From: Sycobia sp. Sy_11
Taxonomy: Eukaryota > Arthropoda > Insecta > Hymenoptera > Epichrysomallidae
NCBI GenBank assembly: GCA_018907035.1
Contig: JACCIC010000142.1
Coordinates: forward strand, 558,001-622,000
Direction: 5' to 3'
Length of the DNA stretch: 64,000 nt
Both the position numbers and the translations under genes were made by a program. Under the pieces are notes generated by a model. That model was not told where the DNA came from. It made no database searches and saw only the letters and a list, made by a program, of their open reading frames with translations. Below, piece after piece: positions 35,235-47,016 of the stretch (position 1 is the stretch's first letter; every line of letters begins with the position of its first letter).

Positions 35235-35565
35235 TTTCAGGGCAGGAGATGTTAGCTAGGCTCACACGAAATTGTCGCTCGGCCTTGTTTCCTCCGTTGA
35301 GATTAAGCGCGTAGATCCAAGAGGTATTTCGTTGGCCAAGAAATTACGCCGCTACTACTTTTAGATACGCTGAAACTTCGGAATCCGTGGTACGCGCACT
35401 CGTTTCAGAGCAGAAGGCGCTGGCCCGGCTGACAAGGAATTATCGCTCGGCCCTGTTGCCTCCGCTGAAAATAAGTGCGACGATTAGAGAATATCGGAGC
35501 CGTCGCGTCCGAATCCAACCGCTTAAGTTAGGACTACTTCAGAAGTGGCTTTTGTAAACGGCGTA
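35235..35565 (+). pseudogene. retroelement-like coding remnant with a duplicated 56-codon unit
   Basis: Two copies of a ~20-residue peptide, LARLTRNCRSALFPPLRLSA and LARLTRNYRSALLPPLKISA, lie 168 bp apart in the same frame. One TAG at 35,312 comes between them; after it the frame is open to about 35,565. The copies differ at many synonymous positions (Leu, Ala, Arg and Ser codons) but few residues, which suggests they were once translated. A TATA box lies upstream. The start of a Gag protein, perhaps of the BEL/Pao type, is one possibility; I do not recognise the family. Confidence 0.4.
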
Positions 35566-35769
35566 GCAATCGCGGCTCGACGCATCGAATCGCGAAGAAC
35601 ATTATTTCGCGATCCGCCCCGTAGATCCCCGGTTTAAAACGCGTCAAGCGTAGGCCAAAAATAGAGGAGCAAAACCGTGGGGAACTAGCGGCATTGAATT
35701 TCGTCTGGTTTACCGCGTGGCACCAACACTAGTTGGACGTCACAGTGGATTATTAAAGACAGTGGTAAA

Positions 35770-36102
35770 ATCCTTTCAACATTATTATTCATTATTATCA
35801 TTATTCATTATTTTACGTTAGTTGAACAACACTATTCAATAAGGCAGTTAATGGACATCTGATGCGAGTCTCTACGTCGCCGACTTCAACCGGGCACAGG
35901 AGAAACAACTCTTGCAAACCATTTTATCCAAACTCGATCCAACCACACAGCATAGGGAAAAACTCATTATAAAAATAAGGAATCGTCCGAGGATAATCGT
36001 CTGATAATCCAAGTTTCCTTCGATTATCCGACGAACCCTATGGCGTTAGCAAAATGTATACCTAATTCAAAGTATCATTAATAATATATTATGTATTATT
36101 AT
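35770..36102. other. no gene seen
   Basis: Mixed-composition sequence up to the Copia insertion; nothing recognised. Confidence 0.5.
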
Positions 36103-36350
36103 TGTTGGATTGTGCGTTTTCCCCGGCGCATGTGCGAGTGAGAACGCATGAGGCTGTGCGAGAGAGAGAGAGAGAATGAGCACGCGCGGAGTGGGGAGAG
36201 ACAGAGCGCCACGCGGACCGCTGCGCTATGGTAAAGTATCCATGCGCACCGCTCCGCCCAGCCGCCAGACGAATGAACTGAGCATGCGCGAGCCAAGGGG
36301 CGGGGCGCAGCCAATCAGAGCGCGCGCTCTCCCCCGGTACGAATGACTAG
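36103..36350 (+). repeat. 5' LTR position of the Copia element (only the first 27 bp match the 3' LTR)
   Basis: The first 27 bases, ending CCCCGGCGC, are identical to the start of the 3' LTR; downstream sequence is unrelated to it and no TCCAACA end is visible. The true right edge cannot be set. Confidence 0.5.
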
Positions 36351-37591
36351 GGAGAGAGAGAATGATCGAACTTGCTGCGCGGAGATAGATTCTCACGTGA
36401 ACAAGCGAATTTGAAAACGAAAATGCACAGTTATAAGATATCATTTTAAAATCGAAATAAGAAGCAAGTTCGAATCGAAAAATCGTACAGGCTTAAATGA
36501 AACAGCCCGTATGTGCGTATATACGTCTATACGTGCATATGTAACAATGTACGTAGGAATTTACAGCATTATGAGAGAGAGAGAGAGAGAAAGTTAATTT
36601 TGCGCCGCTTGCAAGTGAAATGCTGTAAAGTAGTCTTTGGACAGCATGCGCCGTGCCGCGAAAGGATCCGCGGCAAGCGGATCCGTGTCGGAGACGCAGC
36701 GTGCGGCGGCGACGCATCCCAAATTGATACAAACAAAATTGAATTGACAATAAGGGGGCAGCTAAAAGTTTAAAAATTGGGAGAAGTCGTTGTCGTGCGC
36801 TGGACGGTCTCTCTGTACAGGAGTCGCTACTCGCGGCGTACAGAGATCTGATTAGTGGCGCCTACGCTTGTTTGCCTTAGACTAAAAGAGGTGAAATAGG
36901 TGGCTAGTTAAGAAACATCCAATACGTGCGAGCGGTAAGAGATTACGGTATATATACTTCCTATATATTGTATGAGAATATCAAAGTAGCCGTATTGGAT
37001 AGTAGAACGTCCCCCTGTAGCACGTGGCCATACTTCCTGGTTGCACGACTGCACGACGGACAGCAGATGTTGAATTACATATAAACGAGTGAAATCCTTG
37101 ATGGTCGAAATGAGCACGAGTCGATCGGTTAAATCACAGGCCTGTGTAGAGTTGTAGCAGAGACTCGATAAGACTATTTCGACGTATAGTGTGAACTTAA
37201 AATCGTATCGAAAATTAAAAGAGATGTAAGATCGGTGGAGTAGTTAGCGACGAGAAACGCGTACATTTAAAGAGCTTATAAGGGAACTTAAGCTATGCCG
37301 GTATACCGAAAGAGCCCCGAGAGAACACCAGCCACCGACACGAAAAACTCAGTAGAAGTATCGTGTATAAACTAAGAGCAAGGTTCAGATGAATTAAGCT
37401 GGGCTTTCATTTTGACAGGTCTGAAAGAGGAGCAAAAGAAAACCATAACTGGGACGCTCCTGAGAATCTGGAAAGAGAAAAGATTGTATCTCCTTGGCGA
37501 GTGACGTAAAATCTACGTCTCTCTAGCGAGCCGAGAGCCAATAAGCATTTATATATATTTTGCTGAAAGTAAAATCGTACAGATTACAAAT
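36351..37591 (+). other. Copia leader region
   Basis: About 1.2 kb between the 5' LTR position and gag, long for a Copia leader. Contains a short (GA)n run at 36,572-36,591. No clear initiator-tRNA primer-binding site seen. Confidence 0.4.
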
Positions 37592-38500
37592 TTGATAAAC
37601 GAAAACGAGAGAGAGATTTTGAAACGAGAGTGGCCAACAGGAGTGAAAATACTGCGCCTAGACATACCTGAGGAAGCAGGAAAAGAGATGATAAGTCGAG
37701 ACGAGCTCAAAAATGCTCTTGACTATCTGGAAAGGAAAAACGAAACGAGAATGGCAGAGATAAGAATAGAAGCCGCAAACGAGCGCGCTAAGTTTTTCGA
37801 AATGCAAAAGGAAACAAACCATCAAATGGTTTTTAGTCTAGCGACGCAAATATCGGAGATGATAAAAATACAGCTCCAATCCATTCAACCGAGAGAGGCA
37901 GAAAGGGAAGCCACCAATGCTAAGCCAAGGATCAAGAAGATTGAAATTCTAAAGGAGGCAGAGGATAAGGGTCAGTCCAACCAGCCCGAGGAAACAGAGG
38001 CAAAAGAGACAGAAACAGAGGAAGAGAGAGAACAACCGATTCCACAATACCGACCATCGACAACGGAGGAGCCAACCAATCCATATGCGTTTGGAGCCTA
38101 CAACCAATGTCGCCCCGTAATCATGGAGGGAGAAATACAAGGATACTATAAAAGATGCGAAGACGAAAACGTAACAAAATCCATGTCAATTATTAACGAT
38201 TATAATATTTTAAATAATAAAACATGTAATTCAGAAAAATCATTTATATCCGAAATTGATTCGGAAAGATCTAATAAGACGAGCGAATCGAAATACAGAG
38301 AAAATGAGAAAGAAAAAGATATAAAAGAATTGATCGAAATTGATCTGAGATCTGAAATCATGAGATGCGAGAAACTTGAAAAAGGAAAAGAGAAAAATAA
38401 GAAAGATCACATTGAAACTGATCTAAGATCCGAAATTGAAAAATATGAAAGATGTGAAAAAGAAAAGAAAAGAGATGGGAAACAGAAAATAAATCACTAG
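37592..38500 (+). pseudogene. Copia Gag N-terminal extension, charged coiled-coil
   Basis: 302 codons, rich in Glu, Lys and Arg, without a recognised domain. Residues 40-105 look like an amphipathic helix. Residues 120-160 are acidic (EETEAKETETEEEREQ). Near the end a unit recurs: EIDLRSEIMRCEKLEKGKEK and ETDLRSEIEKYERCEKEKKR. It ends by frameshift near 38,470-38,500, after which the neighbouring frame continues into the Gag core. Such an extension is uncommon in Copia, but its position before the Gag core supports membership. Confidence 0.6.
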
Positions 38501-39330
38501 AGAGCTATATAAAAGAAGCCGTGAACACGTTAGTCGAAAGAAAATTAAACGAAGTAAATCGAGAAAATAAATTGGATAATTTGACGGAAAGATTGGAATC
38601 GGTTATACCGAAAGACAACGGCGGAAATAGAAAATACAAATTGACAACAGAAATTAAATTTGAAATATTTAACGATTCTCTGATGACCGAGTTAAAGACT
38701 AAAAGATTAGATTATGTTATGAATATAGAATCTTCGAATCTGGTTAAATTCTCGGAAGGAAAAGTCGCGGGTGACAAGCATAGAACTCGCGAAATTATTA
38801 GAAACCATATAGACATAAATTATTATATGAAAATTGTAGAAATAAAATCGCCGAGGAAAATTGTTGAAAAACTAAAAGAATACAAAAGATTAGAATCAAG
38901 AACAACGAGAGTTTCGGCGAGAAAGGAGTTATATCGTTTAAAATACGTACCGTCTAGAGAACGCGCCGCGGATTTTTGGTTGCATTTTGAAGACAAAATA
39001 CGTGATTTTGAAAGCGCGCCGCTATCGGGAAAGTTATCGGATGACGAAAAGCGAGACATCTTTTATAATGCTGTCTCGGGTGCGCTTCCAGAGACTGTAC
39101 TAGCGGACTGCTTGTTCGAAGGTACAACTAGAGGCGAAATGAGACTTGAAAAATTAAAGGATTTAATATTACAGGTCGAAGCAGCGAGGCCGATGAGAGA
39201 GCCTCCGGTAAGCACTATGAATGTGGGAGGCGGTCGATCGTTTCCGAAATTCAATCGGAGGCGACCGACACCTCGGGAGATACTTAAAGATGATGATTGT
39301 GTTTTGATTGTGGAGCCTACGGTCACGTAG
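38501..39330 (+). pseudogene. Copia Gag core (UBN2-like)
   Basis: 269-codon stretch counted from 38,521, but the frame is open upstream and has no true start. The helical Gag fold shows as INYYMKIVEIKSPRKIVEKL, RKELYRLKYVPSRERAADFW, FEDKIRDFESAPLSGKLSDD and ALPETVLADCLFEG. The C-terminus is basic (RRRPTPREILKD). It overlaps the zinc-knuckle frame by ~30 bp with a frameshift. Gag packages the RNA into virus-like particles. Confidence 0.75.
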
Positions 39331-40592
39331 GTAGACAATGCCCAAATCCGGGCCAGATATACTGCTACCGATGCAAAAAGCCGGGCAACCATATTGCAAG
39401 GAATTGCATAGCGAAGCGTGAGAGAGAAAGCGACAAACCCAATCATAATAACAAGTCAAGGGCGATCAGAGGCAAAAGCGCACCAAAGCGCAACAAAATC
39501 TCACCTCGTGAGAGAGAGGCGAAACCATTCGGTTTGAACACCGAAGTCGAAGCGACGAGTGAACAAGGTAAGAACTTAAAAGAATTATACTATAATTATT
39601 TCAATAAAAATGATTTGAGAAAATTTAGGAGAAACAATGTTATGAAGTTCATAGCGGACTCGGGTGCTACCGAGAATTTATGTAATTGTGAGATAGCATT
39701 TGAACAGCTAGACAAAAGTTTCACAGAAAAACTTAAATGCGCGAATAAACAAGCAAATCTAGATGTAGACCGTATAGGCAACATCAGAACAACAACAAGT
39801 TCAGGAAACGAATTGAATTTAAACAGCGTTTTGTATTCGCGAAATCTAGCCAATAATGTACTTTCCTTGAGAAAATACGCAGAACGGGGAATGGAAATTA
39901 GATTACATAACAAACAAATAAACATAATAGATCCGATAGCGCGAAAATCAATTATGTCAGGTAATTATGAATCACCGTTTTGGGTGATAAAATTGAGGCC
40001 GCGTAGGAACATAGAAGCTAGCAACTTAGCAGAAACAGAAACAAGCAACCATCCCTATAACACTAGAAGCAAGAGTAGCACAGTGGAAAGCGTTGAGAAA
40101 GAAGAGGCAGTCAGAATCATTAATAACACTGTAAATAAGATTCCATCAGAAACAGATAGAATAGATGATGTCGAGTCAGGTGCACAAGCAGACACCGGAA
40201 GAGACTCGGATCTTCTGGTGATTGCGAATGATAGGAAAGTGCATCTGCCTGCCGATAGCTTAAACATAGTTACTGTAGAAGCTCAAGATATCATTAACGT
40301 AAAAAAGGAAACAGAAAAAACAAAATTAAGCGATGCCATATTGTGGCATTATAGACTAGGACACGCGTCAGGCAAATATATCGCAGAATTTGTCAAGCAA
40401 CACTTAAATTCCAGAGTAGATTTAAAACAGGATGACTTACTAGATGTCTCGAATTACGAAGCATGCCTAATGGCCAAGAGTACGCGACTCCCGTTCAAGG
40501 ATAAGAGACAACGAGCCGATAAACCTCTTAAAATATTGCATGCAGATACAATGGGACCGATATCGCCGCCTTCGCATCCCAAAGGATATTAA
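39297..40592 (+). pseudogene. Copia Gag-Pol: zinc knuckles, protease, integrase start
   Basis: Starts with two CCHC knuckles (CFDCGAYGHVGRQC, CYRCKKPGNHIARNC). The aspartic protease reads FIADSGATENLCN at about residue 118, then the GAG-pre-integrase motif LWHYRLGHASGKY at about residue 350, and ends in the integrase start LKILHADTMGPI. The last aspartate is the first of the integrase DDE triad. A TAA at 40,590-40,592 interrupts the frame, which continues in phase. Confidence 0.85.
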
Positions 40593-41153
40593 TTCATTTT
40601 AACTATTTTAGATGATTATTCGAGAGTAGCTATAGCCCATCCGCTTAGGCATAAGAGCGAAGCCGCTGAATATATAGAAAGAAGCGTCAGGAGTATTAAA
40701 AATATTTTAGGGAAAGACGAGCAATTATGTTATTTGAGGTGCGACAAAGGAACGGAATTCACAGGTTCCGAAACTATAGCACTCTTCGATAGATTAGGTG
40801 CGGAACTACAGCTGGCCTGTCCAGACACTCCGCAACACAACGGAGTTGCCGAGAGGTTCAATAGAACCATAGAAAACAAGGTAAGGACTATGATGTTGGA
40901 TTCAGGTCTTCCGACGAATTGTTGGGATCTGGTTGTTAAAACAGCCACATATATCTATAACCGATCACCACACAAATCCATTAACTTTAACATTCCCATA
41001 ACTACACTCAAAGCGGATTTTCAAATTGAAGCGCACAGGTAGAAAAGGTTCGGTTGCGTCGCGTTCTTCCGTAAGCAGAGAAGAGGCGACTCGAAGTTTG
41101 GAGCTACCGGGATATGGGGTTTTCTTGTAGGATACAGCCCGTCGGGATATACT
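40593..41153 (+). pseudogene. Copia integrase core
   Basis: Same frame as the preceding segment: ILDDYSRVAIAHP, RCDKGTEFTG (second aspartate) and DTPQHNGVAERFNRTIENKV (glutamate of the triad), then WDLVVKTATYIYNRSP. A TAG at 41,040-41,042 is followed by FLVGYSPSGY, the integrase C-terminal part. Confidence 0.85.
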
Positions 41154-42182
41154 TTGTTAGTTCCCGAAGAAAAAAAATTATTTGAGTCTCGGGATGTTAA
41201 ATTTATCGAAAAGCTAGTATTCAGGGACTATTACGGAAGAAGCGAAAATAGTCAACTTAACTTTGAAAGCGTGAATAAAGTAGGAAATGGAGAGTCTCCA
41301 GACCCAAAGTCAAAACCGAGAGGAAGTATTCGAATAAAGCAACAGACCGGGAACATTGTATTTACGTTGAACAGCGATCGATATGAACCGAACTCGGAAA
41401 TAAAATCTCACTCCTTGTTGGCTAAAATAAATCGAGATCCGCAGACATATCGCAAGGCCGTGAATTCGACTGATGCAAACAACTGGGTTAAAGCTATTGA
41501 TTCCGAATTAAACTCCATGTTAGAAAAGGACGTATTTAGCGAAATAAGTACCGATTTAATGTATAAACAGAACAGGAATCCTAATATTGTCGACTCGCGA
41601 TGGGTGTTTCGACGCAAGATAGACCGTTTAGGTAAAGTAACTTATAAAGCCAGATTGGTAATATGGGGCTTTAAAGATAGAAATAATTACGACGTCAGAG
41701 GGACTTATGCGCCAGTGTCTAGACTGACGCTAGTTAGATCGTTTCTAGCCATCGCTAATAAACTAGAACTTAATCTGAAACAATTAGACATCGAGACGGC
41801 TTTCTTGTACGGAGACATCGAAGAAGATATATATCTTCGAATGCCCGAGGGATATCAGGCGTCCGAACCGAACAAAGATAATATTTTAAAGCTCAAGAAG
41901 TCGCTTTACGGTTGAAAAATTAGTCTTAAAAGGTGCAACGTAAAATTTACCGAGATAATGAACAAATTGGGATATAAAACTGCTGATTCAGATCCGTGTT
42001 TGTTTGTCAAAACCGGTCAAAACGGCTTATACGCGTTGCTATTGTATGTCGACGACATACTAATTATGGGAGAAAGAGAAAGCGAAATTGATCTTATAGA
42101 CAATCTAGCCAAAGAATTAAAGTTGAAACGCTTCGAAAATCCGACCGAATACAACGCAGAGACCGCGAAGAAGTTAACATAG
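41154..42182 (+). pseudogene. Copia reverse transcriptase
   Basis: YRKAVNSTDANNWVKAIDSE, SRWVFRRKIDRLGKVTYKAR, YAPVSRLTLVRSFLAIA, QLDIETAFLYGDIEEDIY and the catalytic LLYVDDILIMG (~42,045) are all present. A TGA at 41,913 follows LKKSLYG, and a TAG ends the segment at 42,180. The catalytic aspartates are kept. The following ~80 bp reads in more than one frame and seems to have lost the RT thumb. Confidence 0.85.
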
Positions 42183-42266
42183 GGGAAAGCAATAAAAATA
42201 TCACTAGATATCGTGAAATAGTAGGCTCATTGTTGTACCTCGCTAACGCCAGATATTTCATATAGC

Positions 42267-42851
42267 GTGAATGTATTAAGTCGACACCAAGTGAATCCGA
42301 CGGAAGTAGAATGGGGCATGATTAAACGTGTTTTCGGATACTTAGCCGATACATCTGACAAAGGTCTGATTTTTAGAGGAACCGGTAATAATCTAGAAGC
42401 GTATTCCGATGCTAGCTTGTCGGATTGTAAGAATTCGCTAACAACGTACGGACACCTGATCAGACTGTACGACGATACTGTGGGTTGGAAGACTCAAAAA
42501 CAACCCAGCGTAGCCTTGTTCAACTGTCAAGCCGAATACGTAGCCATGAGCCTCGCCTGCCAAGAGTTGATCTCCTTACACAACTCAGTTAGAGAAATTT
42601 TAAAGGCCGATTTATATCCGCTGCGCGTGAACTGCGACTATCAGGCCGCCCAATTCTGCATGAAAACTGACGGCAACAATCGACTCCGACACATGATAAA
42701 CCGGAGAGAACACTATATCAAAGAATGCGTTCGGGATAATTTAGTAGAAATAAACTGGGTAAAGTCATCCAATCAATTCGCCGATATATTTACGAAAAGC
42801 CTGAAAACAGATTTACACGTTAGGATTACACAAGCCATACTAAATGATTGA
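42267..42851 (+). pseudogene. Copia RNase H
   Basis: 194 codons, no internal stop: AYSDASLSDCKNS, WKTQKQPSVALFNCQAEYVA, LACQELISLH, REHYIKECVRDNLVEINWV and FADIFTKSL. This is the full Copia RNase H with its acidic residues, followed by a normal stop and ~260 bp of 3' untranslated sequence. Confidence 0.85.
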
Positions 42852-43112
42852 AATAACATAAATGTTTCAGATCCTGAAATCGAGGAAGAGAACTGGGAGT
42901 AGTTCTAATTGAACAATGCAGTCATAAGTCCAGCACCAAGTCCATACCTAGACTGATCAACTTAAAGAGAAAAGAGATTGACGACGCTGGATAATGTATC
43001 AGAGCGAATAATGAAACAAGGCGTATCGGAGTTATTTAAATATTATTAAATGTTTGCATTTATTTATGAAATATGTATGTTGGTCGAAAGCTCCGGACAA
43101 AACGAGAGAGAG

Positions 43113-43361
43113 TGTTGGATTGTGCGTTTTCCCCGGCGCTTTCGCTCTATACTAATTGCTGTATTGTGCGTGCAGGATATACACATGTGTGTGTCGCGCG
43201 CCGCTCGGACGCCTGCGGCGCTCCTCGCGGCTTTCATTATTCTCGCTTTTACAGTTGTAGAGTACAGACGTGTTTCTTTAGATCTGAATAAAGACCAGTA
43301 GATTTGTTAGCTTAATTAATATCTTTTCATTTATTATCCTTCCTATATATAAAGTCCAACA
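43113..43361 (+). repeat. 3' LTR of the Copia element
   Basis: 249 bp, starting TGTTGGATTGTGCG and ending AAAGTCCAACA. Contains AATAAAG (~43,287) as a plausible polyadenylation signal. Followed by the ATTAT target duplicate. Confidence 0.85.
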
Positions 43362-43442
43362 ATTATTATTAAATATTATGAATATTATATCTTAAGTTTA
43401 TATACTTATATAAACTTAAGATGTATGTTATCAAATAAAAAC

Positions 43443-43815
43443 TGTTGGAGTGTAACGATATGATAATGTATGTACGCTTAGAGAGAGAGAGAGAGAGAGA
43501 GAGAGTGGAAGTAACTGTGAGTACATGGAATGAAATGAACGTATAAGTCAGGTGAGGTAAGCAGAAAATACGGAAATTAGCTATAAGTGAAATATATTAT
43601 AAGATGTAGAAAAGTGGGGGTAGGGAGATTTATGCTCTTACGTGTATCTTTAGATTAGATTCAGGTAGCGCCAGATTTCAAAGGACAGTCAGACAAGAAA
43701 AGTCGTTACTTTGTGTAGTTTGTGTAGCATTAGAATGTTTCCTTTTTATGTATAATTTTTAATAAAGTATATTCTTATTTAATACTCAAATTTTACGCAG
43801 TTATTTATTTGAGGT
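43443..43815 (+). repeat. possible solo LTR
   Basis: Starts TGTTGGAGTGTAACG, has a (GA)n run, AATAAAG at ~43,761 and ends near TCCCACACA. The start resembles Copia LTRs, but no target duplication or partner was found. Confidence 0.3.
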
Positions 43816-43819
43816 TCCC

Positions 43820-45678
43820 ACACAAACTGCTTTCTACATATCAGAAAACCTAGTATCATATGAAGTATACTTAGATACGTATAAAAATTAGCATTTCGTT
43901 TGCATTATTTAAGTATCAGTTAAGTAACAGATTTCATTATTTAAATAGTTTGAAACAATAGAGATAGTAATTGATAATAGTGTTTTTCTCCCAACGACGT
44001 ATTATTCAAGATAAAATACTGAATAAGATAGCATTGTACATTCTTATTTTTACTTACAAAGTATTAGTGTAAGTTATATTTTTTTGTATTTGGCTCCTTT
44101 GAGAACTACGCTGATGCATCCCGATTGCCGTCGCTTGCCACGTATTAACCCCCCTCTCCCTCCTTGGAGACAGCAGACCCTTTTTGTACTTTTCGCATTG
44201 ACCAGATGGCTAGTCAGAAATAGTAAACTAAAAGTGGAAAAAAAGAGTGAAAAAGAATCAGCGAGAATAGTAAAACCTAAAAATGAAATAGTTGGAACAA
44301 AAGAAAACAGGAAACGAAACAAAAGATCCAAGAAATTAGAAGAAAAATTGGCAAAAGGGAGGAGATGAGAGAAGAGAAAACAAGCAATTAAGAAAAACGA
44401 GTGAGGCAGTTGAAGAAAGGAAAAGGAGAGAAGTTGTGCGAGTCTGAAAACGACTCGGATCCAGAGATTTTACACTGCGGTTATACGATGGCAGAGGAAG
44501 ATACGAGGTAAGTGTGTACGGTATTTGAAAGAGTTCCAAGCGCGTTTACGTGTGTATACGCAGTTCTTACGCACAGCGCCGGTGTTGGAATCGACAGCGT
44601 GACATCCCCGTGCGGGAATCACGTAAATTGTTCAAGACATTGTGGCAAAGCTAGCCAATCGGAGGCTGAGTTATGACACCCACTATTATCATGCTCCCAT
44701 TCATTTTTCGTAAAGGCTGGCAGAGAACCCGTCTCCCTCTTTCCTGAGGATAGAGCAGACTGGTGTCGTGCAGCACAGATGAGTAGATGACTTTTTCATC
44801 TGTTTATAATTAATTCATAATATTTTTATTATTTGTATCACAATATGTATAGTATAATAAAAATAATGAAAACATATGTAAACATAATTATTTATAACAC
44901 TTATCGATTACACCTACATTAAGATTAAGAAAATGACAGAATAAATAAAATCATACTAGAAGCGGTACTAAAAAAATACTAAATATTTCTTTAAATCAAG
45001 TTTATAAATTGTTTAAATTAAAGCATTTATTTACCTAAAAAAATTCTTTGTTTTCTACAATTAGATTTCAATAATTGCATTCAATCATTAGTACCATTTA
45101 ATACAAGATGATGATCAGTATTAAATTTAGTAAACGTTAAATATATGTACTAAGGAATATTTGATGAATAAACAAGACAAGATTAAAAAACAATTTAATG
45201 TTCATAATATTATAGTGATACGTTATAAAAAGAACTGGGAAAAATATTATTCTATATCTTTATCGTATTTCAACTAATCCTTATACTTATTATAAATAAT
45301 AATAACATTAACTACAGTATCATTATTTTATTATGAATAAATGGATGTACAGAGTTTTTGCTTTACCATGAGAGTGTATTAAGAAAACAAATATTAATAA
45401 GAGCTATTTCACAGCGCTTAAATAATTTTCTAAAGAATTGATTAATTGGGAAGAAACCTCTCTAATATGTGTCAAAGTTGAACATTAATATTATACATTG
45501 TATATTTATAAAATAGTACCAAACATTTAATTTAAACAATTAATTTTTAAAATTCCTCTTGTTCAATTCAGTATAAATTTATGATATCTATTATGTAAAA
45601 ATCATATTATATAATATCATTTACCAGAAATTGTTTTTGAAAACATAATATAAAAAATATAAGTTATGCTTAAATTAC
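43820..45678. other. intron sequence, no gene seen
   Basis: AT-rich apart from 44,080-44,760. A Lys/Glu-rich plus-strand frame at 44,084-44,368 has no domain and looks compositional. Confidence 0.5.
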
Positions 45679-45945
45679 CCGTTTCTCTATCTCCAGTAAT
45701 TGATTGTAAACTTTGCGCCGATGTTTGTGAATGGCCCATCGAAGATAATGCCATACTCCAACGTCGGTTGACTTCCCGACAATAAAATTTCTCCCATGGA
45801 GGTGGACGTTCTTTCGACGAGAGCTTATTTGATTTTGGAAGTGCTTGATATGTCTCACGAAGAAAACTAGTAATTTCTAACAAGAGTATGCATGCTACAA
45901 TTCGTAAAGAAACTGGACAATGTGATCCATGTATCTGGACACTCG
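45679..45945 (-). CDS. unc80: internal exon of a large host gene, probably unc80 (second in gene order)
   Basis: 267-nt minus-strand exon with acceptor ATTTTAG and donor GTAATT. It starts with the 2 nt needed after the 46,258-46,399 exon and ends in phase 1. The protein reads VQIHGSHCPVSLRIVAC, LLLEITSFLRETYQALP, RPPPWEKFYCREVNRRWSMA and SSMGHSQTSAQSLQSITG. The first part looks like a buried helix of a HEAT/ARM-like repeat; the Ser-rich end resembles the UNC80 linker I remember. UNC80 bridges UNC79 to the NALCN leak channel. There are no stops and no decay, in contrast to the transposons around it. Confidence 0.8.
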
Positions 45946-46257
45946 CTAAAATAAAATATAACTTATCAATTTCTTAACTGTTAACAAACATAAAAAATTG
46001 TTTGTTTTTTTGCATGAGGAATATTACTGTTAATCTTATTTATAATATTATGTCTAAAGTGGGTTAACAAATTAATTATATTCATATGAGCTTCCAATAT
46101 TCTTTATTAAAGCAATATTCTTGATTAAATTAAAGCTCATTTCTTCACAGTAAAGACATAATACGTATTATATCACATTACGTCATAGTATATTAAATTT
46201 TTTAAGCTAAAATGCACGAATGTTCTAACTCATATTTCATTACTTCATAATAATTAC

Positions 46258-46399
46258 CTTCGTCAAGAAAATTTTCTTCTTCATCTTCAATAATTAAATT
46301 TGGTTGCTTCCTATCTACCTTATCTACCATATTTTCATTGATTTCTACAGAATTTTGTTTCTCTTCTTTTAAAAATTCGTCCAATCGTGAGCCAAGTAC
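46258..46399 (-). CDS. unc80: internal exon of a large host gene, probably unc80 (first in this window)
   Basis: 142-nt exon between a TTCTAAG acceptor and a GTAATT donor; starts in phase 0, ends in phase 1. The protein reads LGSRLDEFLKEEKQ, then RKQPNLIIEDEEENFLDE, an acidic linker. The acceptor has a weak pyrimidine tract, so the exact start is less certain than the end. The intron to the next exon is 312 bp. Confidence 0.65.
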
Positions 46400-46917
46400 C
46401 TTAGAACATCAAAGCAATTTTATTTTAGAACTTTGCATAATTTGCGTATTAATAATAATATAATATTTTACTGGACCAAGTATTTTCTTCTAATATCTTT
46501 ATAACCTCATTGAAGTCATCAAAAAATTAATCCAAACCCACGAGAAGCAAGTTCTGTAATATTTATTTTATATATATGTGATACTATAAATTCCTAGTTT
46601 AAGTAATTAAAGTAGATCTTAGTTATTAAAGCTAGTATCAATGTGGCCATATTTCACAACTTGGCTTGTATTTCGAATTGTTAGTCATGAAATTGCAGAA
46701 AAATATAAAGAATAATATATAGCAAAAATAAAAAATTTAATTCTTGAAATGAAATGCTAAAATAGAATAAAATAAAATAAATAGTAGTTTCTTTCGCTTA
46801 ATTTAGTTTGTAGCGAAATATTAAATTAATTTGCTTATAATTATTCGTACCTACATACTCTAAAGCGTATATGTAGGACGTATGTGTGCTTATATATGAA
46901 CAGATTTATACATACAT
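46400..46917. other. AT-rich intron sequence, nothing seen
   Basis: No coding-like frame or repeat end recognised. Confidence 0.55.
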
Positions 46918-46949
46918 ACACACACACACTCACACTCACACACACTCAC

Positions 46950-47013
<64 letters not shown>
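46918..47013. repeat. (CA)n followed by (TA)n microsatellite
   Basis: Compound array; the TA part directly borders an LTR-like sequence. Confidence 0.95.

Positions 47014-47016
<3 letters not shown>

Larger units (their letters stand above)
36103..43361 (+). mobile_element. Copia-class LTR retrotransposon, 7.26 kb, degraded
   Basis: Bounded by TGTTGGA...TCCAACA ends and by the 5-bp sequence ATTAT on both sides (36,098-36,102 and 43,362-43,366). Internal order is gag, protease, integrase, RT, RNase H, the Copia order. A purine run (ACGAGAGAGAG) precedes the 3' LTR. Four in-frame stops, one or more frameshifts and a small deletion between RT and RNase H inactivate it. The insert lies in the large intron of the unc80-like gene, on the opposite strand. 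Confidence 0.9.

Noticed and set aside
44084..44368. Lys/Glu-rich 94-codon frame on the plus strand.
   Set aside because: Low-complexity composition, no domain, no neighbours of the same origin.
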